Shown: positions 14,935 to 22,915, counted from the first letter of the stretch. The stretch is 29,285 nucleotides of DNA from Mageeibacillus sp. UBA3781 (GCA_002368805.1 DFFH01000015.1:1-29285), one strand, 5' to 3'. Notes: generated by a model not told the origin, from the letters alone. Numbers and translations are program-made.

Positions 14935-15073
14935 GATCTTTGACCGATACTCTCCTTTCCGGGAAAAGCTTTATTGGAAACCCGATTTTCCCTCATTCTA
15001 ACAACAGAATACCACGAAATGCTTGAAAAGAGTATAATAGAGCGGTGAAGACAAAGATCAGGAGATATGAGAA

Positions 15074-15337
15074 ATGAAACTGGAAGGCAAGACTTTCAAG
15101 ATGAATGTGGTGCTTCAGATGCATGTGGTGGATCATGCGCACGACGGAGTTTCCTTTGTAAAAGAACTTGACGAGGCACTGGTTCAGCTCTGCCGGGAGA
15201 TGAATGTTCCTTTCCCGCTATGGCTGTCCAAGAACACCAGAGAGTTTGCACAGTTCCATCAGACGACTTTCTTCGAGGATCAGTTTTCCGATAACAAAGT
15301 GCCGTTTGACCGTTTCATGATCCGGCTGATCGGATAA
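15074..15337 (+). CDS. Small conserved-looking protein of unknown function
   Basis: This 87-residue soluble protein begins M-K-L-E-G-K-T-F-K-M and is rich in aromatic and acidic residues, with W50 in P-L-W-L-S-K-N-T-R-E-F. There is no signal peptide or membrane segment and I cannot name the family. It has a good ribosome binding site (CAGGAG, 8-10 bases), a TATAAT box at 15033-15038 and lies 23 bases upstream of rqcP, so the two are probably cotranscribed. It is accepted as real because of its start signals, operon position and balanced composition. Confidence 0.7.
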   Translation: MKLEGKTFKMNVVLQMHVVDHAHDGVSFVKELDEALVQLCREMNVPFPLWLSKNTREFAQFHQTTFFEDQFSDNKVPFDRFMIRLIG

Positions 15338-15360
15338 GTGCTTTTGACAAGGAGAAAAAT

Positions 15361-15618
15361 ATGCGTATCGATAAATATCTGAAAGTTTCGCGAGTGGTCA
15401 AAAGAAGAACTGTCGCGAATGAAGTCTGCTCGGCCGGACGTGTCCTTATCAACGACAAGGTCGTAAAGCCGGGAGCGGAAGTAAAGACCGGCGACATCGT
15501 GACGATCCGGTTCGGAAACGGCGAGACGAGATTCCGTGTGCTTGCGATCAAAGAGACAGTCAGGAAAGAAGAAGCTTCCGAGATGTATGAGCTTCTCGAA
15601 GGAACGGAAGTGGAGTAA
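15361..15618 (+). CDS. rqcP: S4-domain RNA-binding protein RqcP (YabO family)
   Basis: This 85-residue protein matches the YabO/RqcP family closely: M-R-[IL]-D-K-[YF]-L-K-V-S-R, K-R-R-T, then the S4 fold through G-R-V-L-I-N and P-G-x-E-V-K-x-G-D. RqcP works with RqcH in ribosome-associated quality control, supporting alanine tailing of stalled nascent chains on the 50S subunit. The motif K-E-E-A-S-x-M-Y near the end is also family-typical. The start has AAGGAG 8 bases upstream. A divIC-like gene follows, as in Bacillus subtilis (yabO ... divIC). Confidence 0.93.
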   Translation: MRIDKYLKVSRVVKRRTVANEVCSAGRVLINDKVVKPGAEVKTGDIVTIRFGNGETRFRVLAIKETVRKEEASEMYELLEGTEVE

Positions 15619-15669
15619 CTTACAATTCCGTTACAAATGGAGCCGGAAACGGTACAGGAACGCTTTTTT

Positions 15670-15705
15670 GTGAGATAAATATTGTAAAGATTTATCGTAT
15701 CTCAC
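15670..15705. promoter_or_regulatory. Inverted repeat immediately upstream of divIC
   Basis: GTGAGATA and TATCTCAC form an 8-bp dyad, with ATAAAT/ATTTAT nested inside, ending one base before the GAAAGGG ribosome binding site of divIC. There is no T-run, so it is not a terminator. It could be an operator or an mRNA hairpin that affects divIC translation. Confidence 0.5.
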
Positions 15706-15717
15706 AGAAAGGGCGCC

Positions 15718-16011
15718 ATGAAACACAGACAGAAAAAATCTTCAGTATGGAAAGTCATCGTATTCGTATTCTTCGTGATCGTATTCGCGATGGTTCTGGT
15801 GCGCCTGAATAAGGACCGGCAGATGCGTTCCCGTGTGGAACAGAGATCAAAGGAACTCGATATCGCGGCGGCTCAGGCAAGTGCGGAGTTTGCCGATGCT
15901 TCGGAGCGATCCCGCAAAGCCGGCTCGGATGACTACGTGGAAGAGATCGCGAGAGAATCCCTGGGTATGGTCATGCCGGGTGAGACGGTTTTCGTGACAT
16001 CGGAAGAGTGA
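15718..16011 (+). CDS. divIC: FtsB/DivIC-type septum formation initiator
   Basis: This 97-residue bitopic protein has a basic N-terminus, one membrane helix (11-30), an extracytoplasmic coiled-coil-prone segment (about 31-70) rich in Ala, Glu, Arg and Lys, and the family ending E-x-I-A-R-E-x-L-G-M-V-x-P-G-E. DivIC/FtsB forms a complex with FtsL and DivIB/FtsQ that activates septal wall synthesis. The position after rqcP is the standard Firmicutes arrangement. Start chosen from GAAAGGG 6-7 bases upstream. A hairpin terminator follows. Confidence 0.88.
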   Translation: MKHRQKKSSVWKVIVFVFFVIVFAMVLVRLNKDRQMRSRVEQRSKELDIAAAQASAEFADASERSRKAGSDDYVEEIARESLGMVMPGETVFVTSEE

Positions 16012-16055
16012 TCTGAAGGAAAGGATCTCCCGGGAAGTAAAAAAAAGATAATAAG

Positions 16056-16091
16056 AAGCGGCTGACTCGTCGATATGAGCCAGCCGCTTTT
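16056..16091 (+). terminator. Terminator after divIC
   Basis: AAGCGGCTG-A-CTC pairs with GAG-C-CAGCCGCTT (one internal mismatch) and is followed by TTTTGTCTGT. It lies between convergent divIC and recR, and on the opposite strand a run of eight T follows somewhat further on, so it may serve both. Confidence 0.8.
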
Positions 16092-16116
16092 GTCTGTACA
16101 GATTTGATATAGCGGA

Positions 16117-16719
16117 TCAGAATTCGCGCCGTGCCTGCATCGCCTTGGAGAGTGTGACGTCGTCTGCATACTCGAGGTCCGATCCCATGGGAAGACCGCT
16201 GGCGATACGTGTGACCTTGATGCCGGATGGCTTGATCAGGCGGCCGAGATACATGGCCGTAGCTTCGCCCTCGGCGGTCTGGTTCGTCGCGAGGATGACC
16301 TCTTTCGTCTCGGGGTTCTCGCGCAGCCGCTCGATCAGCTCCCTGATCTTGATCTCATCCAGTCCCACATTATTCAGTGGCGAATATACACCGTGCAGCA
16401 CATGGTAAAGACCGTTATAGTCGCGCATGCGCTCCATCGTGGATACGTCTCTCGGATTCTCGACCACGCAGATCGTGCTCTTGTCCCGCTTCGGGTCGGA
16501 GCAGATCGGGCAGGGATCCGTATCGGTAAAGTTCTGGCAGACCGAGCAGAGCCGGGTCGTCGTCTTTGCTTCCATCAGTGCCTCTGAGAGGGATTTTACC
16601 TCGTCCTGCGGCATCGCAAGAATATGGAAAGCCAGACGCTGGGCAGACTTCGGCCCGACGCCCGGGAGCTTCCCGAGTTCAGAGATCAGTTTGGCAACGC
16701 TTGGTGAAAACCTGGCCAT
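16117..16719 (-). CDS. recR: Recombination mediator protein RecR
   Basis: RecR acts with RecO and RecF to load RecA at gaps. The 200 residues are the normal length: an N-terminal helix-hairpin-helix (L-P-G-V-G-P-K-S-A-Q-R, 18-28), a four-cysteine zinc finger (C58, C61, C70, C73), and a Toprim domain starting near I-C-V-V-E-N-P-R-D (83-91) and containing T-N-x-T-x-E-G-E-A-T-A. It starts 22 bases after ybaB with AGAAGGATC upstream and is the last gene of the dnaX-ybaB-recR group. Confidence 0.97.
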   Translation of the reverse strand: MARFSPSVAKLISELGKLPGVGPKSAQRLAFHILAMPQDEVKSLSEALMEAKTTTRLCSVCQNFTDTDPCPICSDPKRDKSTICVVENPRDVSTMERMRDYNGLYHVLHGVYSPLNNVGLDEIKIRELIERLRENPETKEVILATNQTAEGEATAMYLGRLIKPSGIKVTRIASGLPMGSDLEYADDVTLSKAMQARREF

Positions 16720-16741
16720 GGAACGATCCTTCTTTCAAAAA

Positions 16742-17083
16742 TCAGAACGGAAGCTTCGCTCCGCCTGTTGCCTTTGACATCTTCTCGGCAGAGATCTCGG
16801 CGAGCTTTCTTGCTGCCTCGTTATATGCGGCGATGATCATATCCTGGAGCATCTCGACATCTTCCGGATCTACTGCGGAAGGATCGATCTCGAGAGACTT
16901 GATCTCATGGGTTCCGGAGATAATGATCTTAACGACTCCGCCACCTGCTGTTGCATCTACTTCCATTGCATCGATCTCGGCCTTTGCCACTTCGATGTCA
17001 CGCTGCATCTTCTGTGCCTGCTGCATGATGGCGCCCATATTGCCGCCCATGCCGCCGAATCCACCACGAAAACCTTTTGCCAT
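16742..17083 (-). CDS. ybaB: YbaB/EbfC nucleoid-associated protein
   Basis: This 113-residue YbaB/EbfC-family protein is a dimeric DNA-binding protein. It has a Gly/Phe/Arg-Met N-terminus, the helix M-Q-Q-A-Q-K-M-Q-R-D (20-29), the strand core G-G-G-V-V-K-I-I-I-S-G (47-57) and I-D-P-S-A-V-D-P-E-D (66-75). Its place between dnaX and recR is almost universal in bacteria. A strong TAGGAGG lies upstream of the ATG. The exact role is unsettled in the family. Confidence 0.95.
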   Translation of the reverse strand: MAKGFRGGFGGMGGNMGAIMQQAQKMQRDIEVAKAEIDAMEVDATAGGGVVKIIISGTHEIKSLEIDPSAVDPEDVEMLQDMIIAAYNEAARKLAEISAEKMSKATGGAKLPF

Positions 17084-17131
17084 TTTTATATCCTCCTAAA
17101 TTGTTCTGCTTAATTATCTAATGACATGAAA

Positions 17132-19444
17132 CTACATATCTTTCACATGTGTCAACGGGATACCGTTTTCTTCGCTGACTTTTTCTACTGCCTTGACCCA
17201 GTCCGGCTGGCCGGAAGAGCTTCCGCCGTTTCCGCCTTCCGAAGCGGATGTGCCCTGTCTGTCGTAGTCCTGCTGTGTCGTGACATTGACATGGATGAGT
17301 GACGGCTCGTGCTTCTGGCAGATCGAGAGAAGATGCGTCATGATGATCGGATTTCCGCGGATATCTTCGATACTCTGCGCAAAACTGTCCGGCATGATGC
17401 ACCAGACGGTCTGATCTTCCCAGGTGAGCTTACAGTCACACATATACATATATTCAAAGGTATAGTCCACTTTCAGGTAATCCAGGAATTCATTTCTGGC
17501 CGCGGCAAAAGCATCGCCGCCGTTATTATGGATCACTTTCTGCAGGTTGGAGACAGGAGTGCGGGACGCCTTGGGCGCCTGAGCATCGTCTCCCACAGGA
17601 ACTACAATATTATTCGGGATCTCAGGTACACGCACATCCGGTTTTCTTGTTGCCTTGGCCAGATTCGTGCTCTGTCCCTCATTGACATGCTCTGAAGAGA
17701 ATGCCTTGTGCAGATTCGGGGATGTCGGCTGGGTGTGTGCCAGTTCCGCAGCGTCAGGTGCGGATGGTTCCTGCGGGATCTCCTCAGGTACATCGTCATC
17801 AGACGGCATCGGGATATCCGGTGGCTCCACAGCCATAAAGTCCATATCCGGTGCCGGCGGCGGTGCGCTCAGGTCATCGAGTACCGGCGGCGGAGCCATC
17901 ACAGAAGGTGTGGCTGGAGCAGGTGTCTCCGGTTTCTTCTCAGGTTCGGCCTTTGCTTCCGGCATCTTTGCGATCGCGGGGATGGGAGCTTCTTTTGAAG
18001 GCATCTTCGCGATGGCGGGAACCGGAGCATCCGTTTCGGGAATATTGGCGCTCGACGGGAAAAGCACTTCCGTCTTTTCATTACTATCTTCTTTGGAAAC
18101 AGGAAGACCGGCTTTCAGGCCTTCGGAAATAGCTTCCGTAGTGACTTTTTCAGGCTCGGGTTCAGAGACCGGTTCAGCTTTCGGAGCAGGTGCTTCTGCC
18201 TTAGGAGCTTCCGGTACTGCTGCTACAGGTGCTGCCGGTACAGGAGCCGCTACAGGAGCAGGTGCCGGTGTGGCCGGTGCTGCCGGCTGGGCAGCCGGGG
18301 CAGGAGCTTCCGCTACCGGCTTCAGCGGCGGAACAATCGGCGGTGCGATCTTATTTCCGCGGGCTGCCAGACGAAGCATCATGATCTCAAAGGATGTTCT
18401 CGGAGACGGCGACCATTTCAGTTCATTGGTCAGATCCGAAAGACGGGAGATAAAGAACAGAAGCGTGGTCGAATCCGTACGGGAGGCAAGTGCTTTCATA
18501 TTGGCAATTGCGGCGGAAGTGGACTCGATGAGAGTCTGCGGATTCGGGGAGATCCGGGTGACCAGCAGATTTCTGAAGTACTGGGCCAGATCGAGAGTAA
18601 AGCGGATCAGGTCGCGGCCATCCATAGCCAGCTCCCGGCAAAGCGGGAGAAGATCCGCGGCACGGCCTTCGAGAAGCGCCGTGGCAAATTTGTGAAGGAA
18701 TGCCTCATCGACGATGCCGGTGATCCGGAGGATATCGTCGCGGGTGATCGTGGTCGCTCCGGAGGTCGTGCTGACCTGATCCAGAAGGGACACGGAATCA
18801 CGAAGTGCACCGTCGCCGATCGTGGCGATCGCGGATAGTGCGTCGGGCTCGATCGAGATATTCTGCTTCGCTGCGATATAAGAAAGACGCTTGACGATAC
18901 TTTCGTTGCTGATACGGCGGAAGTCGTAGCGCTGGCAGCGGGAGAGGATCGTGGCCGGGATACGGTGCGGCTCGGTCGTCGCCAGAAGGAATACGGCATG
19001 GGCCGGCGGTTCCTCCAAGGTCTTCAGGAGAGCATTAAATGCACCGGTCGAGAGCATGTGAACCTCGTCGATGATATATACTTTATATTTCGCTTTTGCC
19101 GGCATGAACATGACTTCGTCACAGATCCGGCGGATATTATCTACACTGTTATTACTGGCGGCGTCCATCTCGATAACGTCGAGAAGAGAGCCGTCGATGA
19201 CGCCCTTACAGATCTCGCATTCGTTACATGGATTGCCGTTGACAGGATGCTGGCAGTTGATCGCACGGGAGAAGACCTTGGCGATCGAAGTCTTACCGGT
19301 TCCTCTGGTTCCGCAGAAAAGATATGCATGGCCGATCTTCCCCAGGATAACGGACTGGCGAAGTGCCGCCACCGCATGTTCCTGTTCGACGATATCGTCG
19401 AAGTTCATCGGCCGGTAGAGTCTGTACAGTGCAACGTGTTCCAT
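17132..19444 (-). CDS. dnaX: DNA polymerase III subunit gamma/tau, with expanded Pro/Ala linker
   Basis: This is the clamp-loader ATPase. Residues 1-370 hold the AAA+ core: Y-R-P (9-11 region), Walker A G-T-R-G-T-G-K-T-S (45-53), a zinc site (C64, C73, C76, C79) and D-E-V-H (126-129). From about 390 to 650 comes a long Pro/Ala/Glu-rich linker that includes two 13-residue repeats of the type A-P-[IV]-P-A-I-A-K-M-P. The C-terminal ~110 residues resemble a tau-type tail. At 770 residues it is clearly longer than the roughly 560 of Bacillus. The ATG was chosen for its GAAGGAGG and because the longer open frame would run through the SRP RNA. I see no A-AAA-AAG slippery site. Confidence 0.95.
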   Translation of the reverse strand: MEHVALYRLYRPMNFDDIVEQEHAVAALRQSVILGKIGHAYLFCGTRGTGKTSIAKVFSRAINCQHPVNGNPCNECEICKGVIDGSLLDVIEMDAASNNSVDNIRRICDEVMFMPAKAKYKVYIIDEVHMLSTGAFNALLKTLEEPPAHAVFLLATTEPHRIPATILSRCQRYDFRRISNESIVKRLSYIAAKQNISIEPDALSAIATIGDGALRDSVSLLDQVSTTSGATTITRDDILRITGIVDEAFLHKFATALLEGRAADLLPLCRELAMDGRDLIRFTLDLAQYFRNLLVTRISPNPQTLIESTSAAIANMKALASRTDSTTLLFFISRLSDLTNELKWSPSPRTSFEIMMLRLAARGNKIAPPIVPPLKPVAEAPAPAAQPAAPATPAPAPVAAPVPAAPVAAVPEAPKAEAPAPKAEPVSEPEPEKVTTEAISEGLKAGLPVSKEDSNEKTEVLFPSSANIPETDAPVPAIAKMPSKEAPIPAIAKMPEAKAEPEKKPETPAPATPSVMAPPPVLDDLSAPPPAPDMDFMAVEPPDIPMPSDDDVPEEIPQEPSAPDAAELAHTQPTSPNLHKAFSSEHVNEGQSTNLAKATRKPDVRVPEIPNNIVVPVGDDAQAPKASRTPVSNLQKVIHNNGGDAFAAARNEFLDYLKVDYTFEYMYMCDCKLTWEDQTVWCIMPDSFAQSIEDIRGNPIIMTHLLSICQKHEPSLIHVNVTTQQDYDRQGTSASEGGNGGSSSGQPDWVKAVEKVSEENGIPLTHVKDM

Positions 19445-19483
19445 GGGACTCCTCCTTCTTGCGGGATGGTAATAATAAAAAAT

Positions 19484-19625
19484 CGTCCCGGCTGGACTAC
19501 AGTCGGGGCAAGCACCCTTGCGGCACATGCGAGTGACCGCTTACTGCTGCTTCCTTCCGGACCTGACAGGGTTCACAGGCTCGCATCGCACAAGACCCAC
19601 CGCCAACTGTAGACCACCCGGGACG
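19484..19625 (-). ncRNA. ffs: Signal recognition particle RNA (4.5S/small type)
   Basis: The conserved domain IV is present: CAGGTCCGGAAGGAAGCAGC with the GGAA tetraloop and the asymmetric internal loops, closed by GCGAG/CTCGC. Outside it CTACAGT pairs with ACTGTAG, and the ends CGTCCCGG/CCGGGACG close a long rod of about 142 nt, followed by TTTTTT (19477-19482) as terminator. It lies directly upstream of dnaX as in other Firmicutes. Exact mature ends are uncertain. Confidence 0.94.
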
Positions 19626-19638
19626 AAAATACGAAGAA

Positions 19639-19668
19639 ATTATAACATAAAAAACTCACTCGTGACAG
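19639..19668 (-). promoter_or_regulatory. Promoter of the SRP RNA
   Basis: A consensus TATAAT (19639-19644) with CTGTCA (19663-19668) 18 bases upstream on the minus strand. The -35 sits inside the last codons of the upstream beta-lactamase-like gene. Transcription would begin near 19632 and may continue into dnaX past the RNA's own terminator. Confidence 0.7.
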
Positions 19669-20966
19669 AGGCTGATAAAATTATATACCAGAGCACCGAG
19701 TGCGGCCTGGATCTCCTGCGCTGTATCAGGATCATCCGCCTCTACGGTCACACAGACAACGACCGGTTCCGGCCCGAGGATGATGGCAACATCCGACTGG
19801 CTGTGCAGATCGGAGTTCTTGCCGTGCCGCTGAAGAACAACCGCTTCCGACGGTATCTGGCGGCCGATCCCGCTCAATCTGTCCGAGTTTCCCAGCGCAT
19901 CGATCAGAATCTGGTATTCGTCCGGATAGGACATATACTGCCAGTAGAGCATCTCCGCGGAGCGGGCAAGGTCATAGGCGCAGGAACGGTTTTTGCCGGA
20001 CCTCTGTATGCCCTTGTAGTCAACGTAGTTTTGTACCGATGCGTAGTCGATGCCGGTGCACATCGTGGAAAGCCGCTCCATCAGGGCTTGTTCTCCCGAT
20101 TCACCGAGACTGTTCAGGATCATCTTCATCGCGGCTCCGTCGCCGTCGCTGAGTGCCAGATACGCCAGCTGCCACAGGAAGTACTGCTTTCCTTCCGGAA
20201 CCTCGCCCATCTTCGTGTCGATCTTCTCAGAGACACTGGACTTGCTGAAAGGTACGGCGATATCCATCGAGCGTGTCCTGGCGTGAACGTCTTCGTACAG
20301 AAGCATCGTCAGCGGAAGATAGATCGACGATCCGACAACAAACGGCTGCGTCTCATTGTAGCCGAAGGACTCGAACGTATTCAGGTTGATATAGTAAAAC
20401 CCGATCCTCGCATCTGTTTTCTCTTCGATATATTTTTTGACCGCATGCTTCAGCGAGCTGTAGGACTGGTCACGCTCGGCATGTGTTACCGACTGCAGAG
20501 GATATTTCTCCGGGAAAAGCACATGCGGCCTGTCGCTCCAGTCATCCGGGAGCAGATTGACAGTGGTCGTGGCGGAGGTTTCCGGATCGGACGGGTCAGA
20601 TGGATCTTTCGTCTCTGTCGAGCCTTCTTCGGACGAAGTGATATCTCCGGTTTCCTCTGTCGAAGCAGATGTGGATTCCGGTGTGGTCTCCTTCTCGGGA
20701 GGCGTCGTGGCCGTCGTATCCGACGTTTCGGAGGTATCCGAAGAGGACGGGATCAGGGCCTCCGTCGTATTGTATCCGGTGCCTGCCGCAGATTCACTGC
20801 TCGGGAACTCGTCATCGATATCCTTTTTCAGAGAAAGGATATATGTAAAGAAGATGGCGAAACTCACGATAAGGATCACGGCGGCAACCACGATGATGCG
20901 GATGAACATACGGTTTCTCTTGATCCGCCGCGCTTCTCCGATGTAATTGCTTTTCGGGTTCTTCAT
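19656..20966 (-). CDS. Membrane-anchored class A beta-lactamase-like protein with altered active site
   Basis: This 436-residue protein has a basic N-terminus, one membrane helix (about 22-45), a Ser/Thr/Glu/Pro linker (about 55-135) and an extracytoplasmic domain with the order of motifs of class A beta-lactamases and related serine hydrolases. The motifs deviate: S213-S-I-Y216-L-P stands where S-x-x-K-L-P is expected (Lys replaced by Tyr), S273-D-G replaces S-D-N, and R380-H-G replaces K-[ST]-G. True beta-lactamase activity is therefore unlikely; a binding, sensing or altered hydrolase role is possible. The gene starts 6 bases after fhs and likely depends on the fhs promoter. It is not evidence of antibiotic resistance. 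Confidence 0.78.
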   Translation of the reverse strand: MKNPKSNYIGEARRIKRNRMFIRIIVVAAVILIVSFAIFFTYILSLKKDIDDEFPSSESAAGTGYNTTEALIPSSSDTSETSDTTATTPPEKETTPESTSASTEETGDITSSEEGSTETKDPSDPSDPETSATTTVNLLPDDWSDRPHVLFPEKYPLQSVTHAERDQSYSSLKHAVKKYIEEKTDARIGFYYINLNTFESFGYNETQPFVVGSSIYLPLTMLLYEDVHARTRSMDIAVPFSKSSVSEKIDTKMGEVPEGKQYFLWQLAYLALSDGDGAAMKMILNSLGESGEQALMERLSTMCTGIDYASVQNYVDYKGIQRSGKNRSCAYDLARSAEMLYWQYMSYPDEYQILIDALGNSDRLSGIGRQIPSEAVVLQRHGKNSDLHSQSDVAIILGPEPVVVCVTVEADDPDTAQEIQAALGALVYNFISLCHE

Positions 20967-20972
20967 AAAGTA

Positions 20973-22643
20973 TTAGAACAGTCCTTCGATCACGCCGTTG
21001 GCATCGATATCAATATCCATCGCCGCAGGATGCTTCGGAAGACCCGGCATGGTGACGATCGCACCGGTAAGAGCGACCAGGAAGCCGGCACCGGCAGACA
21101 GCCAGATATCACGGACAGTCAGTGTAAATCCTTCCGGACGGCCGAGAACCTTCAGGTTATCGGACAGGGAATACTGTGTCTTTGCGATACATACAGGAGT
21201 ATTTCCGAAGCCCGCCTTCGTGAAGTCTTCGATCTTCTTCATGGCTTCCGGCAGGATCTCGACATTAGCAGCACCATAGATATTCTTGGCGATTGCTTCG
21301 ATCTTCTTTTCGACCGGCATATCCAGATCATACATATAGTGCGGTCCGGAAGCAGGGGTCTCGATTGCCTTAAGAACAGCATCGGCGAGTTCCTGTCCGC
21401 CTTCACCGCCCTTGGCAAAGATCTGTGCAGGAGCAAATGTCGCGCCCTTTTCTTCGCACAGACGGCGAAGTGTCTCGAGCTCTTCCTCGGTATCGGTGAG
21501 GAACTGGTTGCTGGCAACGACACACGGAATGCCGTAGGAAAGGATGTTTTCGATGTGCTTGGCGAGGTTCGGGAAACCTGCGGCAACTGCCTCGGCATTC
21601 GGCTTATTGAGCTCTTCCTTCGGGATGCCGGCATTGTACTTGAGGGAACGGACAGTCGCGACGATAACGACAGCATTCGGCCAGATACCTGCAGTTCTGC
21701 ACTTGATGTCCAGGAACTTCTCGGCGCCGAGGTCAGCACCGAATCCTGCTTCGGTAACTACGATATCCGCAAGCTTCAGCGCCATTCTTGTGGCGATGAT
21801 GCTGTTGCAGCCGTGCGCGATATTGGCGAACGGTCCGCCGTGGATGAGTGCCGGTGTGTGCTCGAGGGACTGGACGAGGTTCGGGCAGATCGCATCCTTG
21901 AGGAGAACGCTCATGGCGCCCTCTGCATGGAGTGCGGAAGCACGGACGATATTGCCGTCCATGTCGTAAGCGATCGCGATATTGGCCAGACGCTTCTTAA
22001 GGTCTTCCATATCGGAAGCCAGGCACAGGATCGCCATGATCTCAGATGCCGCTGTGATGGAGAATACTTCATTTCTCGGCACACCGTTGACACCGCCGCC
22101 GACGCCCAGATTCAGGCTTCTAAGAGCACGGTCATTCATATCGAGGCAGCGCTTCCAGAGGATCCTGTCCTTGTCGAGTTTCAGTTCATTTCCCTGATAG
22201 AGGTGATTGTCGATCATTGCGGCCAAAAGGTTATTGGCGGAAGTGATGGCGTGGAGGTCACCTGTGAAGTGCAGGTTGATATCATCCATAGGAACGACCT
22301 GGGAGTATCCGCCGCCGGCGGCACCGCCCTTGATGCCGAATACCGGACCTAAAGAAGGCTCACGGAGTGCGAGCATCGCGTTCTTATTCTGTTTGTTGAG
22401 GGCCTGCGCCAGACCGATACTTACGGTCGTCTTACCTTCACCTGCCGGTGTCGGGTTCATCGCCGTGACGAGTACGAGCTTGCCGTCCTTTTTATCCTTC
22501 CTGTCGGAAAGCAGACGCAGTGGCAGCTTTGCCTTATATTTTCCATAGAACTCGAGGTCATCTCTTTCGATTCCCAGTTTCCCGGCGATCTGTTCGATCG
22601 GAAGCATCTTCGCATTACGTGCGATCTCAATGTCACTAAGCAT
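20973..22643 (-). CDS. fhs: Formate-tetrahydrofolate ligase
   Basis: It makes 10-formyltetrahydrofolate from formate, THF and ATP, feeding purine and methionine-initiator synthesis or acetogenic C1 flow. The 556 residues are full length. Visible are the nucleotide-binding T-P-A-G-E-G-K-T-T (65-73), the L-R-E-P-S-L-G-P-V-F-G-I-K-G-G-A-A-G-G-G stretch and the H-F-T-G-D-x-H-A-I-T-x-A-N-N-L-L signature. It has its own promoter, a leader with two hairpins and GAGGAC before the ATG. The presence of fhs alone does not show acetogenesis. Confidence 0.98.
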   Translation of the reverse strand: MLSDIEIARNAKMLPIEQIAGKLGIERDDLEFYGKYKAKLPLRLLSDRKDKKDGKLVLVTAMNPTPAGEGKTTVSIGLAQALNKQNKNAMLALREPSLGPVFGIKGGAAGGGYSQVVPMDDINLHFTGDLHAITSANNLLAAMIDNHLYQGNELKLDKDRILWKRCLDMNDRALRSLNLGVGGGVNGVPRNEVFSITAASEIMAILCLASDMEDLKKRLANIAIAYDMDGNIVRASALHAEGAMSVLLKDAICPNLVQSLEHTPALIHGGPFANIAHGCNSIIATRMALKLADIVVTEAGFGADLGAEKFLDIKCRTAGIWPNAVVIVATVRSLKYNAGIPKEELNKPNAEAVAAGFPNLAKHIENILSYGIPCVVASNQFLTDTEEELETLRRLCEEKGATFAPAQIFAKGGEGGQELADAVLKAIETPASGPHYMYDLDMPVEKKIEAIAKNIYGAANVEILPEAMKKIEDFTKAGFGNTPVCIAKTQYSLSDNLKVLGRPEGFTLTVRDIWLSAGAGFLVALTGAIVTMPGLPKHPAAMDIDIDANGVIEGLF

Positions 22644-22679
22644 AAGTCGGTCCTCACTTTTATAATATTCATTTCATAA

Positions 22680-22724
22680 CCGCATCCATCATACGGTCTC
22701 TGCGGACGGGAAATGATCTTCCCG
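22680..22724 (-). promoter_or_regulatory. Two-hairpin leader of fhs
   Basis: On the minus strand CGGGAA-loop-TTCCCG (22707-22724) is followed by CCGCA-loop-TGCGG (22680-22705), both inside the ~92-base fhs leader. I could not match it to the tetrahydrofolate riboswitch consensus. Confidence 0.4.
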
Positions 22725-22741
22725 AAAAATCTACGAATATC

Positions 22742-22770
22742 ATTATATGCTTTCCCCCATCTAATTCCAA
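22742..22770 (-). promoter_or_regulatory. Promoter of fhs
   Basis: TTGGAA (22765-22770) and a consensus TATAAT (22742-22747) are 17 bases apart on the minus strand. Confidence 0.75.
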
Positions 22771-22886
22771 CATAAAATAACAGAAGTGTTACAAAAAAGC
22801 CTGAGAAAACGGTTTCTGATGTAGAAAGTAAAAACACTATATTCGGTATTTTTGTGCAAAATGACCACAACAAGTTGTGTTTTTGA

Positions 22887-22915
22887 TTGACAAGCATTCT
22901 TGACCCTGTTATAAT
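22887..22915 (+). promoter_or_regulatory. veg: Consensus promoter of veg
   Basis: TTGACA (22887-22892), a 17-base spacer and TATAAT (22910-22915) match the housekeeping consensus exactly. The veg promoter is likewise very strong in Bacillus subtilis. CTGTTA and TAACAG (22906-22925) form a dyad over the -10. Confidence 0.9.

Noticed and set aside
17132..19444. Programmed frameshift site in dnaX
   Set aside because: I found no A-AAA-AAG type heptamer in the gene's reading direction near the end of the AAA+ core.
19445..19528. Upstream in-frame start for dnaX
   Set aside because: It would translate through the SRP RNA terminator; the start at 19444 has a near-perfect ribosome binding site.
19518..22352. 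A 944-codon open frame on the + strand opposite fhs and the beta-lactamase-like gene
   Set aside because: It lacks a ribosome binding site, runs through the SRP RNA and lies antisense to two well-supported genes. Codon bias of the real genes keeps the opposite frame open.
22804..22817. Catabolite-responsive element (cre) near fhs
   Set aside because: AGAAAACGGTTTCT matches most of the LacI/CcpA pattern but differs at both end positions and lies upstream of the promoters. One hit is not enough.
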